Shown one piece after another: positions 25,173 through 33,262 of a stretch of 64,000 nt of DNA. The notes under the pieces were generated by a model. That model had not been told where the DNA came from. It was given only the letters and a program-made list of their open reading frames with translations, and searched no databases. The first letter of the stretch is position 1; each line of letters starts with the position of its first letter. The stretch lies in the NCBI RefSeq assembly GCF_001735805.1, contig NZ_CP017248.1:8990001-9054000 (forward strand). The letters run 5' to 3'. The DNA is from Streptomyces fodineus (GTDB lineage: Bacteria > Actinomycetota > Actinomycetes > Streptomycetales > Streptomycetaceae). The position numbers and the translations under genes were made by a program.

Positions 25173-25967
25173 ATGGCCGTGCAACCCGAGGGAACGCCCT
25201 GTTGGGCCGATGCGATGTTCAGCGACGTCGAGGGAGCCAAGCGCTTCTACAGCGACGTCCTCGGCTGGACCTTCGGCGAGTCGTCGTCGGAGTACGGCAA
25301 CTACACGCAGGCCTACGCGGACGGCAAGGCGGTGGCCGCCGTCGTCCCGCCCATGCCGGGCCAGGAGGGCCAGTCGCAGTGGTGCCTGTACTTCGCCTCG
25401 CCGGACGCCGCCGCCACCGCCGGGAAGATCCGGGAGAACGGCGGCGAGGTGCTGATGGAGCCGATGCAGGTAGGTGACTTCGGCACGATGTGCCTGGCCC
25501 GCGAGCCCAGCGGGGCCGTCTTCGGGGTGTGGCAGGCCGGTACCCACGAGGGCTTCGAGGCGACCGCGACCCCGGGCGCCTACTGCTGGGCCGAGGTCTT
25601 CACCCGTGAGCCCGAGAAGGCCGACACCTTCCTCTCCGCCGTCTTCCCGTACCGGATGAAGGACATCCTGGACGACGCGGTGGACTTCCGGATGTTCGAC
25701 ATCGGCGAGAACACCGTCCTCGGCCGGATGCGGATGACCGACGACTTCCCGCCCGAGGTGCCCTCGTACATCAATGTCTATTTCACCGTGGACGACTGCG
25801 ACGCGGCCGTGGCCCGGGCCACCAAGCTGGGCGGTGTCCTCCGCTTCGGGCCGATGAGCAGCCCCTTCGGCCGGTTCGCGGCCCTGAGCGACCCGCAGGG
25901 CGCGAACTTCTCGGTGATCGACATCACGACCACCGAGGGCGAGATGCCCAAGGTCCAGGACGTCTGA
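25173..25967 (+). CDS. tandem-domain VOC family protein
   Basis: A 264-residue protein with two glyoxalase-like domains: residues about 8-122 (CWADAMFSDVEGAKRFYSDV to GVWQAG) and 133-255 (YCWAEVFTREPEKADTFLSA to FSVID). Streptomyces has many such two-domain VOC proteins, some described as hydroxylase or resistance proteins, but the activity of this one cannot be told. An AGGAGG site precedes the ATG at 25173. It is divergent from the alcohol dehydrogenase gene. Confidence 0.88.
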   Translation: MAVQPEGTPCWADAMFSDVEGAKRFYSDVLGWTFGESSSEYGNYTQAYADGKAVAAVVPPMPGQEGQSQWCLYFASPDAAATAGKIRENGGEVLMEPMQVGDFGTMCLAREPSGAVFGVWQAGTHEGFEATATPGAYCWAEVFTREPEKADTFLSAVFPYRMKDILDDAVDFRMFDIGENTVLGRMRMTDDFPPEVPSYINVYFTVDDCDAAVARATKLGGVLRFGPMSSPFGRFAALSDPQGANFSVIDITTTEGEMPKVQDV

Positions 25968-26012
25968 CCCACCCGCTACGGGGTCCGGCCCGCTCGTGGC
26001 ATGATCGTGCAC

Positions 26013-26696
26013 ATGCGTGAACGTGTGGTGGCCGCGTGCGACGGGGCTTCGAAGGGAAACCCCGGACCGGCCGGATGGGCATGGGTGGTCTCCGACGACG
26101 AGCGGACCGCCGCCCGCTGGGAGGCGGGCCCGCTGGGCCGGGCCACCAACAACGTCGCCGAACTCACCGCCCTGGAGCGGCTGCTCACGGCCGTCGACCC
26201 GGACGTGCCGCTGGAGATCCGGATGGACTCCCAGTACGCGATGAAGGCCGTGACCACCTGGCTGCCCGGCTGGAAGCGCAACGGCTGGAAGACCGCGGCC
26301 GGCAAGCCCGTCGCCAACCAGGAGCTCGTGGTCCGCATCGACGCGCTCCTCGACGGCCGGAAGGTCGAGTTCCGCTACGTCCCGGCGCACCAGGTCGACG
26401 GCGACCCGCTGAACGACTTCGCCGACCGCGCCGCCAGCCAGGCCGCCTCGGTCCAGGAGGCGGCGGGCAGCGCGCTCGGCTCCCCCGAGCCGCCGCCCTC
26501 GCCCGACACCCCGAAGGCGGCCGCCCCGCGCAGGAAGGCGCCCCGCCGCACCGGCGGCGGAGCGTCGTCGTCCCGCACCATCAAGGCGAAGTTCGCCGGC
26601 CGCTGCCTGTGCGGCCGTTCCTACGCGGCCGGCGAGTCCATCGCCAAGAACGCGCAGGGCTGGGGCCACCCGGAGTGCCGTACCGCCGAGGCCTGA
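26013..26696 (+). CDS. rnhA: ribonuclease HI with extra C-terminal Cys/His domain
   Basis: A 227-residue RNase H that cleaves RNA in RNA-DNA hybrids. Catalytic acids D10 (AACDGASKGNPG), E50 (NNVAELTALE), D72 (RMDSQYA) and D138 (NDFADRAA), plus the flexible H126, are all present. After residue 145 comes a Pro/Ala/Lys linker and a small C-terminal module with KAKFAGRCLCGRSYAAGESI and C at the end of WGHPEC, a probable zinc-binding knuckle absent from E. coli RNase HI. The start at 26013 follows a CATGAT box by 7 bases; the ATG at 26001 lies inside that box. Confidence 0.92.
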   Translation: MRERVVAACDGASKGNPGPAGWAWVVSDDERTAARWEAGPLGRATNNVAELTALERLLTAVDPDVPLEIRMDSQYAMKAVTTWLPGWKRNGWKTAAGKPVANQELVVRIDALLDGRKVEFRYVPAHQVDGDPLNDFADRAASQAASVQEAAGSALGSPEPPPSPDTPKAAAPRRKAPRRTGGGASSSRTIKAKFAGRCLCGRSYAAGESIAKNAQGWGHPECRTAEA

Positions 26697-26702
26697 TCAG
26701 CC

Positions 26703-26745
26703 GTCTTCAGCTGTCATCAGCTGTGTTCAGCTGTGTTCAGCTGTC
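26703..26745. repeat. 10-bp tandem repeat TTCAGCTGTG (about four copies)
   Basis: Imperfect copies of TTCAGCTGTG run from 26706 to 26744 between the convergent RNase HI and tyrosinase genes. The last copy overlaps the final tyrosinase codons and its stop (26739-26737). Each unit contains the palindrome CAGCTG. Confidence 0.8.
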
Positions 26746-27558
26746 GAAGGTGTAGTACTTCGTGTGGTCCAGCAGATCCGCCGGACGCACGTCGTTCCAC
26801 GGTTTCATCGTGTCGTTCAGGTCGACGACGTCCGGCGTGCCGCCGGCCGGCACATACGCCGCGTCCGGGTGCCGCCGCTGCCACTCGGCCCACAGTTTGT
26901 CGACGAAGGCGTGGTGCAGCCAGAACACCGGGTCGTTGGGGGAGACCCCGGTGGCCATGTGGCCGCCGACCCAGACATGGACCCGGTTGTGCAGATTGAC
27001 CCCGCGCCACCCCTCCAGGTTGTTGCGGAAGCCGTCCGAGGCGCTGTTGTACGGCGCCATGTCGTACGTCGATATGGACAGCACCGACTCCACCTCCGCG
27101 CGCGTCGGCAGCTCGCGCACGGCCGTGCCCAGCGAGCGACGCAGGAACGGACGGCCGTCCACCCGTATGGTCATCGGCCAGTTGCCGGCCGAGGCGGCGA
27201 ACGGGCCGTCCAGCACCCGGCCGTCCGTGCTGCGCCCCGTGCCGCCGAGGAAGTCCGGCGCCCACAGCGCGGCACGCACCGTGCGGTCGGTGCTCCAGTC
27301 CCAGTACGGCAGCGCGACCGAGGAGTCCACCGACTGCAGCGCCTGTTCGAAGTCGAGCAGGAATCTGCGGTGCCAGGGCAGGAAGGAGGGGGAGCGGTGG
27401 CCGGTCCGCTCGCCGGTGTCGGTGTCCGCCATGATGAAGGCGTTGTGCGTGCGGACGAACTCGTCGTAGCGTCCGCTGCGCTTGAGTGCGAGGACGGCGT
27501 CGACGAAACGCTTCTTCTCGTCGGCGGTCAGCGTGGCCTGGTTCTTGCGTACGGTCAT
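26737..27558 (-). CDS. melC2: tyrosinase
   Basis: A 273-residue binuclear copper monooxygenase that oxidises tyrosine to DOPA and dopaquinone, the source of melanin. CuA ligands are H38, H54 and H63 (RTHN, TGHR, LPWHRRFL); CuB ligands are H190, H194 and H216 (NLHNRVHVWVGGH, FWLHHAFVD). It has no signal peptide and, as in other streptomycetes, should be exported and loaded with copper by the adjacent MelC1. The length is normal. The gene lies 36 bases downstream of melC1 and ends in a short tandem repeat. Confidence 0.97.
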   Translation of the reverse strand: MTVRKNQATLTADEKKRFVDAVLALKRSGRYDEFVRTHNAFIMADTDTGERTGHRSPSFLPWHRRFLLDFEQALQSVDSSVALPYWDWSTDRTVRAALWAPDFLGGTGRSTDGRVLDGPFAASAGNWPMTIRVDGRPFLRRSLGTAVRELPTRAEVESVLSISTYDMAPYNSASDGFRNNLEGWRGVNLHNRVHVWVGGHMATGVSPNDPVFWLHHAFVDKLWAEWQRRHPDAAYVPAGGTPDVVDLNDTMKPWNDVRPADLLDHTKYYTFDS

Positions 27559-27594
27559 GATGCGCGATGCTCCGAAAAGTCCTTGCGGGGGCGG

Positions 27595-27975
27595 TCAGTT
27601 GGCGGGGAAGGGCAGTAACGGGGCGCCCTGCAGCTCGTCCACGGCCGCCCGGGCGGCGGCGCGCGGGGTGGGCACCGGGTCGTAGTGGCTGACGACGCTG
27701 ATCCAGCTGCCGTCGGCGTTGCGCATCACGTGCAGCTGCACGCCGTCGACCAACACCTCGTAGCCGCCGCCGTGTTCGTGGTGGTGGCCGCCCGCGCCCA
27801 TCGGACGGCCCTGTATCCGGCGGCCGTGGTAGACCTCGTCGAAGGTGCCCGGCATCGGCATGGAGCGGTCGTGGCCGGCGGCCGAGGCCGCGGGTGCCGC
27901 GAGGGCGGTGACGGTGGCCGTCGCGGCGAGGGCCGCCGTCGCGGTGAGCGCGCGGCGCCGGGTGATGTCGGGCAT
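27595..27975 (-). CDS. melC1: tyrosinase co-factor / copper chaperone
   Basis: A 126-residue MelC1-type protein that delivers copper to apotyrosinase and carries it out by the Tat route. The signal region (ITRRRALTATAALAATATVT, then ending ASA) has the twin arginine. The mature part holds the histidine-rich GAGGHHHEHGGGYEVLVDGV and the conserved DGSWISVVSHYDPVPTPR. A strong AGGAGG precedes the ATG at 27975. It is the first gene of the melC operon. Confidence 0.95.
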   Translation of the reverse strand: MPDITRRRALTATAALAATATVTALAAPAASAAGHDRSMPMPGTFDEVYHGRRIQGRPMGAGGHHHEHGGGYEVLVDGVQLHVMRNADGSWISVVSHYDPVPTPRAAARAAVDELQGAPLLPFPAN

Positions 27976-28341
27976 GCGGGTCCTCCTGGAAGGTGTTCCG
28001 GTGGTGACGACGCATGCCTATCGGGGGTGCCGGGACGGGGAGAAATCCCCCGGAAGCCGTTGGCTTTGATTCGGACAATTGCCCATAAGTCGTACAGCGT
28101 TGAACCAGGGGTGATCTTGCTGTGATCGGGGGCCGATCCGTTCCGGAACCGGGAATTCCTTGCCGCGCCGGCCGTCATTCCGGCGATCCTTCTCGTCCGC
28201 CGTCCGTCCGAGTGGCCCGGCTCACCACGCCAAACTGACGCGATCGGACGGCCCGCCCGCCCTGCTACTCTGCGGTTGCGTTCGACTACTTTGGGTGACT
28301 AGCCCGGTTTCCCTTCGCCCCCCACCCGAGGAGACCCGTCC
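27976..28341. promoter_or_regulatory. 366-base divergent region between melC1 and the lipase gene
   Basis: This region must hold the melC promoter and the lipase promoter. It is less GC-rich than its surroundings around 28060-28110. A palindromic TTCCGGAA occurs near 28140. No -10/-35 pair is convincing for either gene, and no operon-specific operator is recognised. Confidence 0.4.
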
Positions 28342-29163
28342 ATGGCCGTGCCCGCCTCGTTCGACCAGACCCCGTCCGGCTACAGCCTGCAACGCGCCTA
28401 CTGGCTGGCTCGCGCGGCCGACCTCGCCTACAAGGACCGCCCTGCCATCGAGGAGCAGGCCGCCCAGTGGGGCTTCGGCCAGGTGCGCCATCACGAGACC
28501 CGCTTCACGCCGCCCTTCCCGCTGCAGGACGCCCAGGCGTACACCATGGCCGGCGACCGGATGATCGTCATCGCGTTCCGCGGCACCGAACCCGCCCAGA
28601 TCAAGGACTGGCTCACCGACGCCACCACTCCGCCGAGGCCCGGACCGGGCGGCAACGGATACGTCCACCACGGATTCGCCGAGGCCCTGGAGTCGGTGTA
28701 CCCGGCCGTCCACGACACCCTCGCCGAGCTGCGCAGCGACGGCCAGGCCGTGTACTTCACCGGGCACAGCCTGGGCGGCGCCCTGGCGATGCTGGCCGGC
28801 GCCCGGATGTATCTGGAGGACCCGCACCTGGCCGCGGACGGCGTCTACACCTACGGCCAGCCGCGCACCTGCGACCGGCTGCTCGCCGAGGCCTTCCACA
28901 AGGGATTCGGCGGCCGCATGTACCGCTTCGTCAACAACAACGACATCGTCCCCCAGCTGCCGCCCGAGCCCGTCTTCACCCATGTCCGCGCGCTGCGCTA
29001 CATCGACTCCGGCGGCACGCTGCACGAGAGCATGCCGATGTTCTCGGCCCTCACCGACCGGGCCAAGGGGCTGACCGCCGATGCCTTCGCACCGGCCTCC
29101 GACGGCATCCGCGACCACTTCATGCACAACTACCTGGCGGCCCTGGAGAAGTGCCTCGGCTGA
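28342..29163 (+). CDS. class 3 (fungal-type) lipase
   Basis: A 273-residue alpha/beta hydrolase of the lipase class 3 family. The nucleophile S143 lies in FTGHSLGGALA, the acid D198 in NNNDIVPQLP, and the catalytic histidine is probably H256 in DHFMHNYL. The oxyanion segment is VIAFRGTE (76-83). There is no signal peptide, so it is probably intracellular or exported in another way. The ATG at 28342 follows GAGGAGA at 8-base spacing. Substrate specificity (triglyceride, phospholipid or other ester) is not evident. Confidence 0.9.
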   Translation: MAVPASFDQTPSGYSLQRAYWLARAADLAYKDRPAIEEQAAQWGFGQVRHHETRFTPPFPLQDAQAYTMAGDRMIVIAFRGTEPAQIKDWLTDATTPPRPGPGGNGYVHHGFAEALESVYPAVHDTLAELRSDGQAVYFTGHSLGGALAMLAGARMYLEDPHLAADGVYTYGQPRTCDRLLAEAFHKGFGGRMYRFVNNNDIVPQLPPEPVFTHVRALRYIDSGGTLHESMPMFSALTDRAKGLTADAFAPASDGIRDHFMHNYLAALEKCLG

Positions 29164-29189
29164 GCCCCCGTGCGGCACCCGGAAAAGCG

Positions 29190-29233
29190 TTGGTGAATGG
29201 TCATTCACTCGATAAGGTGAATTGTCATTCACC
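29190..29233 (+). promoter_or_regulatory. MFS promoter with two TetR-type operators
   Basis: A promoter TTGGTG (29190-29195), 17 bases, TAAGGT (29213-29218) is embedded in two near-identical dyads: GTGAATGGTCATTCAC (29193-29208) and GGTGAATTGTCATTCACC (29216-29233). Their centres are 24 bases apart, so one covers the -35/spacer and the other the -10/start. The TetR gene behind the exporter is the obvious binder. Confidence 0.75.
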
Positions 29234-29262
29234 GCACCGCCGTGCCGTCCTCAGGAGCGCCG

Positions 29263-30747
29263 ATGGACCAGCCCGCCCCGATACCCCGGCCACCGACCGG
29301 CGCACCCCCGCTGCGGGACCGGCTCACGATTCCCGTGCTGGCCTCCGGCGGCATCCTCATGGCGGTCATGCAGACCGTCGTCGTCCCGCTGCTGCCGGAC
29401 CTGCCCCGGCTCACCGGCGCCTCCGCCGCGACCGTCTCCTGGACGGTCACCGCCACCCTGCTCTCCGGCGCCGTCCTCACCCCGGTGCTCGGCCGGGCCG
29501 GCGACATGTACGGCAAGCGCCGGGTGCTCACCTCCGCACTCGCCCTGATGACCCTCGGCTCGGTGCTGTGCGCCCTGACCTCCGACATCGGCGTGCTCAT
29601 CGCCGCCCGCGCGCTCCAGGGCGCCGCCGCCTCCGTCGTACCGCTGTCGATCAGCATCCTGCGCGACGAGCTCCCGCCGGAGCGCCGGGGTTCGGCGGTG
29701 GCGCTGATGAGTTCCACCGTCGGTATCGGCGCCGCCCTCGGTCTGCCGCTCGCCGCGCTGGTCGTCCAGTACGCCGACTGGCACACCATGTTCTGGCTGA
29801 CCAGCGCCCTGGGCGCGCTGGGTGTCGCGGCGACCTGGTGGGCGGTCAAGGAGTCGCCGGTGCGCGAGCCCGGCCGGTTCGACGTGCTCGGCGCGCTCGG
29901 GCTCGCCGCCGGCCTGGTCTGCCTGTTGCTGGGTGTGTCGCAGGGCGGGACCTGGGGCTGGGGGAGTGCCCGGGTCCTCGGGCTGTTCCTCGGGGCCGTC
30001 GTCGTCCTCGCCCTGTGGTGGTGGCAGCAACTGCGCGCCGAACGGCCGCTGGTCGACCTGCGGCTGGTCTCCCGGCCGCGGGTGGGCCTGTCACATGTCG
30101 CCGCCATGCTCACCGGGTTCGCCTTCTACGCCAACTCGCTGGTCACCGCACAGCTGGTGCAGGCGCCGAAGGCCACCGGCTACGGCCTCGGCCTGTCCAT
30201 CGTCGCCACCGGTGTGTGTCTGCTGCCCGGCGGCGTGACCATGCTGCTGTTCTCGCCGCTGTCGGCCCGCATCTCGGCCGCCCGCGGCCCGCGGATCACC
30301 CTCGCGCTGGGCGCCGCCGTCATCGCCTGCGGCTACGCGGTCCGTATCGCCGACAGCCGCGACCTGTGGATGATCATCGTCGGGGCCACCGTGGTGGCGA
30401 CCGGCACCACGCTCGCCTACTCGGCGCTGCCCACCCTGATCCTGCGGGCCGTCCCGGCCGGCCAGACCGCCTCCGCCAACGGCGTCAACGTCCTCATGCG
30501 CACGATCGGCCAGGCCACCTCAAGCGCCGCCGTCGCCGCCGTCCTCGTCCACCACAGCAGCCCGGCCGGCGGCATCCCCATCCCCACCCTGCACGGCTAC
30601 CAGCTGGCGTTCGCGATGGCGGGCGCCGTGGCCCTCGCGGCCTGCGCGGCCGCCCTGTCCATCCCCGGCGACGGCCCCGCGGACGGCCCCCGCCGCGCCG
30701 CGGGCGCCATCCGGGGCGCCCGCGACGAGGCGATGGAGGGAGCATGA
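29263..30747 (+). CDS. MFS drug exporter (DHA2-like)
   Basis: A 494-residue proton-driven exporter with about 14 hydrophobic segments. The loop 2-3 motif is GRAGDMYGKRRVL and motif C is seen around GIGAALGLPLAALV. Similar proteins pump drugs, dyes or the host's own antibiotics out of the cell. The ATG at 29263 follows AGGAG at 6-base spacing; a GTG at 29242 is less likely. It is followed by a TetR gene overlapping by ATGA, and two TetR-type operators cover its promoter, the classic self-regulated efflux arrangement. Confidence 0.92.
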   Translation: MDQPAPIPRPPTGAPPLRDRLTIPVLASGGILMAVMQTVVVPLLPDLPRLTGASAATVSWTVTATLLSGAVLTPVLGRAGDMYGKRRVLTSALALMTLGSVLCALTSDIGVLIAARALQGAAASVVPLSISILRDELPPERRGSAVALMSSTVGIGAALGLPLAALVVQYADWHTMFWLTSALGALGVAATWWAVKESPVREPGRFDVLGALGLAAGLVCLLLGVSQGGTWGWGSARVLGLFLGAVVVLALWWWQQLRAERPLVDLRLVSRPRVGLSHVAAMLTGFAFYANSLVTAQLVQAPKATGYGLGLSIVATGVCLLPGGVTMLLFSPLSARISAARGPRITLALGAAVIACGYAVRIADSRDLWMIIVGATVVATGTTLAYSALPTLILRAVPAGQTASANGVNVLMRTIGQATSSAAVAAVLVHHSSPAGGIPIPTLHGYQLAFAMAGAVALAACAAALSIPGDGPADGPRRAAGAIRGARDEAMEGA

Positions 30748-31334
30748 GGGGCGTGAGCACTCCACCCGCACCGAGCATGTCCGCGCGCCGTGACGCCGAG
30801 GCCACCAAGGCGGCCATCCTCAAAGCGGCCCGCCACCTCCTCGCCCGGCACGCGCACGCCGACATCACGCTCAAGGCGGTCGCCGAACGGGCCGGTGTCA
30901 GCCCGCCGTTGATCGTGAAGTACTTCGGCAACAAGGACGCCCTGTTCGCCCGCGTGATGTCCTTCGACACCGACGCCGACGCCCTGCTGGACGCACCGCT
31001 CGCCGACCTCGGCCGGCACATGGCCCGGCACGTCCTGGCCAGCCAGCGCGAGCGCGGCGCCGACCCGCTGCTGCGCATCGCCTTCGCCCCGCTGCACGGC
31101 GACCACGGCGACGTCCTGCGCGCCAACTTCCGCGCCCAGGTGACCGAACGCCTCGCCGCCCGGCTCACCGGCCCCGACGCCGGCCTGCGCGCCGAACTCG
31201 CCGTCGCCGCGCTCGTCGGCCTCGGCGTGATGTACGGCATCGCACGCGGCCCGCACCTGCGCGAGAGCGACGTCGACACCATCGCCGACCGCTACGGGCC
31301 GCTCGTACAGGGCCAGTTGACCCCCGGGAGCTGA
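30744..31334 (+). CDS. TetR-family regulator of the upstream exporter
   Basis: A 196-residue TetR repressor. The N-terminal helix-turn-helix is ITLKAVAERAGVSPPLIVKY followed by FGNKDALFARV (about residues 38-70). The C-terminal ligand domain is diverse, as usual. Its ATG overlaps the exporter stop (ATGA), so the two are translated together; the likely role is to repress the shared promoter at 29190-29233 until an export substrate binds. Internal starts (GTG 30753, ATG 30777) are possible. It converges on a LysR gene with one base between them. Confidence 0.92.
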   Translation: MRGVSTPPAPSMSARRDAEATKAAILKAARHLLARHAHADITLKAVAERAGVSPPLIVKYFGNKDALFARVMSFDTDADALLDAPLADLGRHMARHVLASQRERGADPLLRIAFAPLHGDHGDVLRANFRAQVTERLAARLTGPDAGLRAELAVAALVGLGVMYGIARGPHLRESDVDTIADRYGPLVQGQLTPGS

Positions 31335-31335
31335 T

Positions 31336-32235
31336 TCACCCGCCGGTCCGGGGGCCGGTGAGCAGTGCCTGCGCCGACGTGCGGAAGGCCGTGAGCAGCC
31401 GGCCGTTGTCGCCGGCGCGGGTCGCCAGGGCGACCTGGCTCGGCGCGACGCCGTGCAGCGGGATCGCGGTCAGGCCGGGGCGCAGGGGGATGCCCGCGAC
31501 GCCCGCGGTGATCGCCAGCGCCTGGCCGGAGGCGACGAGTTCGAACTTGTCCTCGAAGTCGCCGACGTACGGGCCGTCGGGAGCCGGGCACCCGTCGGGG
31601 CGCGGGTCGATGCGCCAGAACGCGTCCCTGAGCCGGTCCCCGACCCGTGGGAGCGGCTCGTCGGCGATGTCGTCCACGGTGACCGACTCCTTGCCGGCCA
31701 GCCGGTGGTGGATGGGGACCACGACGACGCGCGGCTCGTCGTACAGCACCGTGACCCGCAGGCCCTCCGTCGCGAAGGGCAGCCGGGCCACGAGCGCGTC
31801 CACGTGGTGGTCGAGCAGCGCCTGGCGCGCCTGAGTCCCACGCAGGTGCGTGGTCCGCACCTCGGCGTCCGGAAACCTGCGGCGCAGGGCGCGCACGGCC
31901 GAGGTGACGTAGACACCGGTGGTGTACCCGATGGTGATCCGGCTGGGCTCGGCGGCGGCCCGGGCCACCGCGGCCGCCTGTGCCGCGGTGCGCAGCAGGG
32001 CCTTCGCGCGCGGCAGGAAGGCCTCGCCCGCCTCGGTGAGCCGGGTGCCCTGCGGCGTACGGTCGAGCAGCCGGGCGCCGAGCACCTGCTCCAGCCGCCG
32101 CACCTGGCGGCTCAGGGACGGCTGGGTGATGTGCAGCGCGGTGGCGGCGCGCCCGAAGTGCCGGTGCTCGGCGACGACGGTGAAGTACCGCACCAGCCTC
32201 AGGTCGAGGTCCGGGGCGGCTGCTGGGACGTCCAT
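31336..32235 (-). CDS. LysR-family regulator of the divergent epimerase gene
   Basis: A 299-residue LysR protein: winged helix-turn-helix at the N-terminus (RLVRYFTVVAEHRHFGRAAT, then ALHITQPSLSRQVRRLE) and a substrate-binding-like effector domain. It is divergent from an NAD-dependent epimerase/dehydratase-like gene. The ATG at 32235 is preceded at 6 bases by TACGCT (32247-32242) with no ribosome-binding site, again suggesting a leaderless transcript. Confidence 0.92.
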   Translation of the reverse strand: MDVPAAAPDLDLRLVRYFTVVAEHRHFGRAATALHITQPSLSRQVRRLEQVLGARLLDRTPQGTRLTEAGEAFLPRAKALLRTAAQAAAVARAAAEPSRITIGYTTGVYVTSAVRALRRRFPDAEVRTTHLRGTQARQALLDHHVDALVARLPFATEGLRVTVLYDEPRVVVVPIHHRLAGKESVTVDDIADEPLPRVGDRLRDAFWRIDPRPDGCPAPDGPYVGDFEDKFELVASGQALAITAGVAGIPLRPGLTAIPLHGVAPSQVALATRAGDNGRLLTAFRTSAQALLTGPRTGG

Positions 32236-32270
32236 GCCGCCAGCGTAGGCCCACCGCCCGACGTGGTGTG

Positions 32271-32295
32271 ATGCCCGAAGTGCATTGCGTGATGC
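32271..32295. promoter_or_regulatory. overlapping ATGC/GCAT dyads, candidate LysR operator
   Basis: ATGC-N7-GCAT (32271-32285), which fits the LysR T-N11-A rule, overlaps GCAT-N6-ATGC (32282-32295). They sit between the divergent LysR and oxidoreductase genes. Confidence 0.5.
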
Positions 32296-32373
32296 GTAAG
32301 AAGCCTTGGACGCGGCCGGCTCCGTGGACGAACGATGGCAGCACTTCCCCCAGCATCCGAGGAGTGCGTCCCC

Positions 32374-33261
32374 ATGCGTGTTTTCGTCACCGGTGCCACC
32401 GGGTTCATCGGCTCCGCCCTCGTTCCGGAACTGACCGGCGCGGGCCACGAGGTCGTCGGCCTCGCCCGCTCGGACGACGGCGCGGACGCCCTGCGGGCGG
32501 CCGGGGCCGAGGTCCACCGGGGCGGCCTGCACGACCCCGAGGGCCTGGCCCGCGCGTCGGCCCGGGCCGACGGTGTCATCCACCTCGCCGCCGTGTACAA
32601 CACCCCTGACCTCCACACCGCCGGAGCCGTCCAGCTCAGGGCCATCGAGGCGATCGGCGCCGCCCTGGCGGGCTCGGAGCGGCCTTTCGTGGTCACCTCG
32701 GGCACGGTGATCGCCCCGGCGGGCCGTCTCGCCACCGAGGAGGACGGGCCCGCACCGGGCACCCACCGGACCCCCGCCGAGGAGGCGACCGTCGCCCTGG
32801 CCGAACGCGGTGTGCGCAGCTCACTGGTCCGGCTCGCGCCCTCGGTGCACGGCCGCGGCGACCACGGCTATGTGCCGCGTCTGATCGCGATCGCCCGGGA
32901 GAAGGGCGTGGCGGCGTACGTCGGTGACGGCACCAACCGCTGGCCCGGCGTGCACCGTCTCGACGCGGCCCGCCTGTTCCGGCTGGCCCTGGAGAAGGCC
33001 CCGGCGGGCACCCGGCTGCACGGCGCGGACGAGGAAGGGGTGCCGTTCCGTGCCATCGCCGAGGTCATCGGCCGCCACCTGGCCGTCCCGGTCACCGGGA
33101 TCGCTCCCGAGGAGGCCGGCGAACACTTCGGCTTCCTCGGCCGCTGGGCCGCGGTCGACAACCCCACGTCGAGCGCGCTGACCCGCACGCTGCTCGGTTG
33201 GGAGCCGCGCGAGCCGGGACTCCTCGCGGACCTCGACGAGGGGCACTACTTCCAGGCCTGA
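32374..33261 (+). CDS. extended SDR / NAD-dependent epimerase-like oxidoreductase
   Basis: A 295-residue Rossmann protein. The dinucleotide motif is VFVTGATGFIGSAL (3-16). The usual YxxxK active site is not seen: around residues 126-140 the sequence reads GTHRTPAEEATVALAERG, without Tyr or Lys at the expected places. It may therefore be an atypical SDR (NmrA/YwnB- or SDR5-like) that reduces or merely binds its ligand. An AGGAG lies upstream of the ATG at 32374. Control by the divergent LysR gene is likely. Confidence 0.85.
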   Translation: MRVFVTGATGFIGSALVPELTGAGHEVVGLARSDDGADALRAAGAEVHRGGLHDPEGLARASARADGVIHLAAVYNTPDLHTAGAVQLRAIEAIGAALAGSERPFVVTSGTVIAPAGRLATEEDGPAPGTHRTPAEEATVALAERGVRSSLVRLAPSVHGRGDHGYVPRLIAIAREKGVAAYVGDGTNRWPGVHRLDAARLFRLALEKAPAGTRLHGADEEGVPFRAIAEVIGRHLAVPVTGIAPEEAGEHFGFLGRWAAVDNPTSSALTRTLLGWEPREPGLLADLDEGHYFQA

Positions 33262-33262
33262 G

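Noticed and set aside
27976..28341. Possible riboswitch or copper operator upstream of melC1
   Set aside because: No recognisable conserved RNA core or CsoR/CopY-like dyad could be identified by eye.
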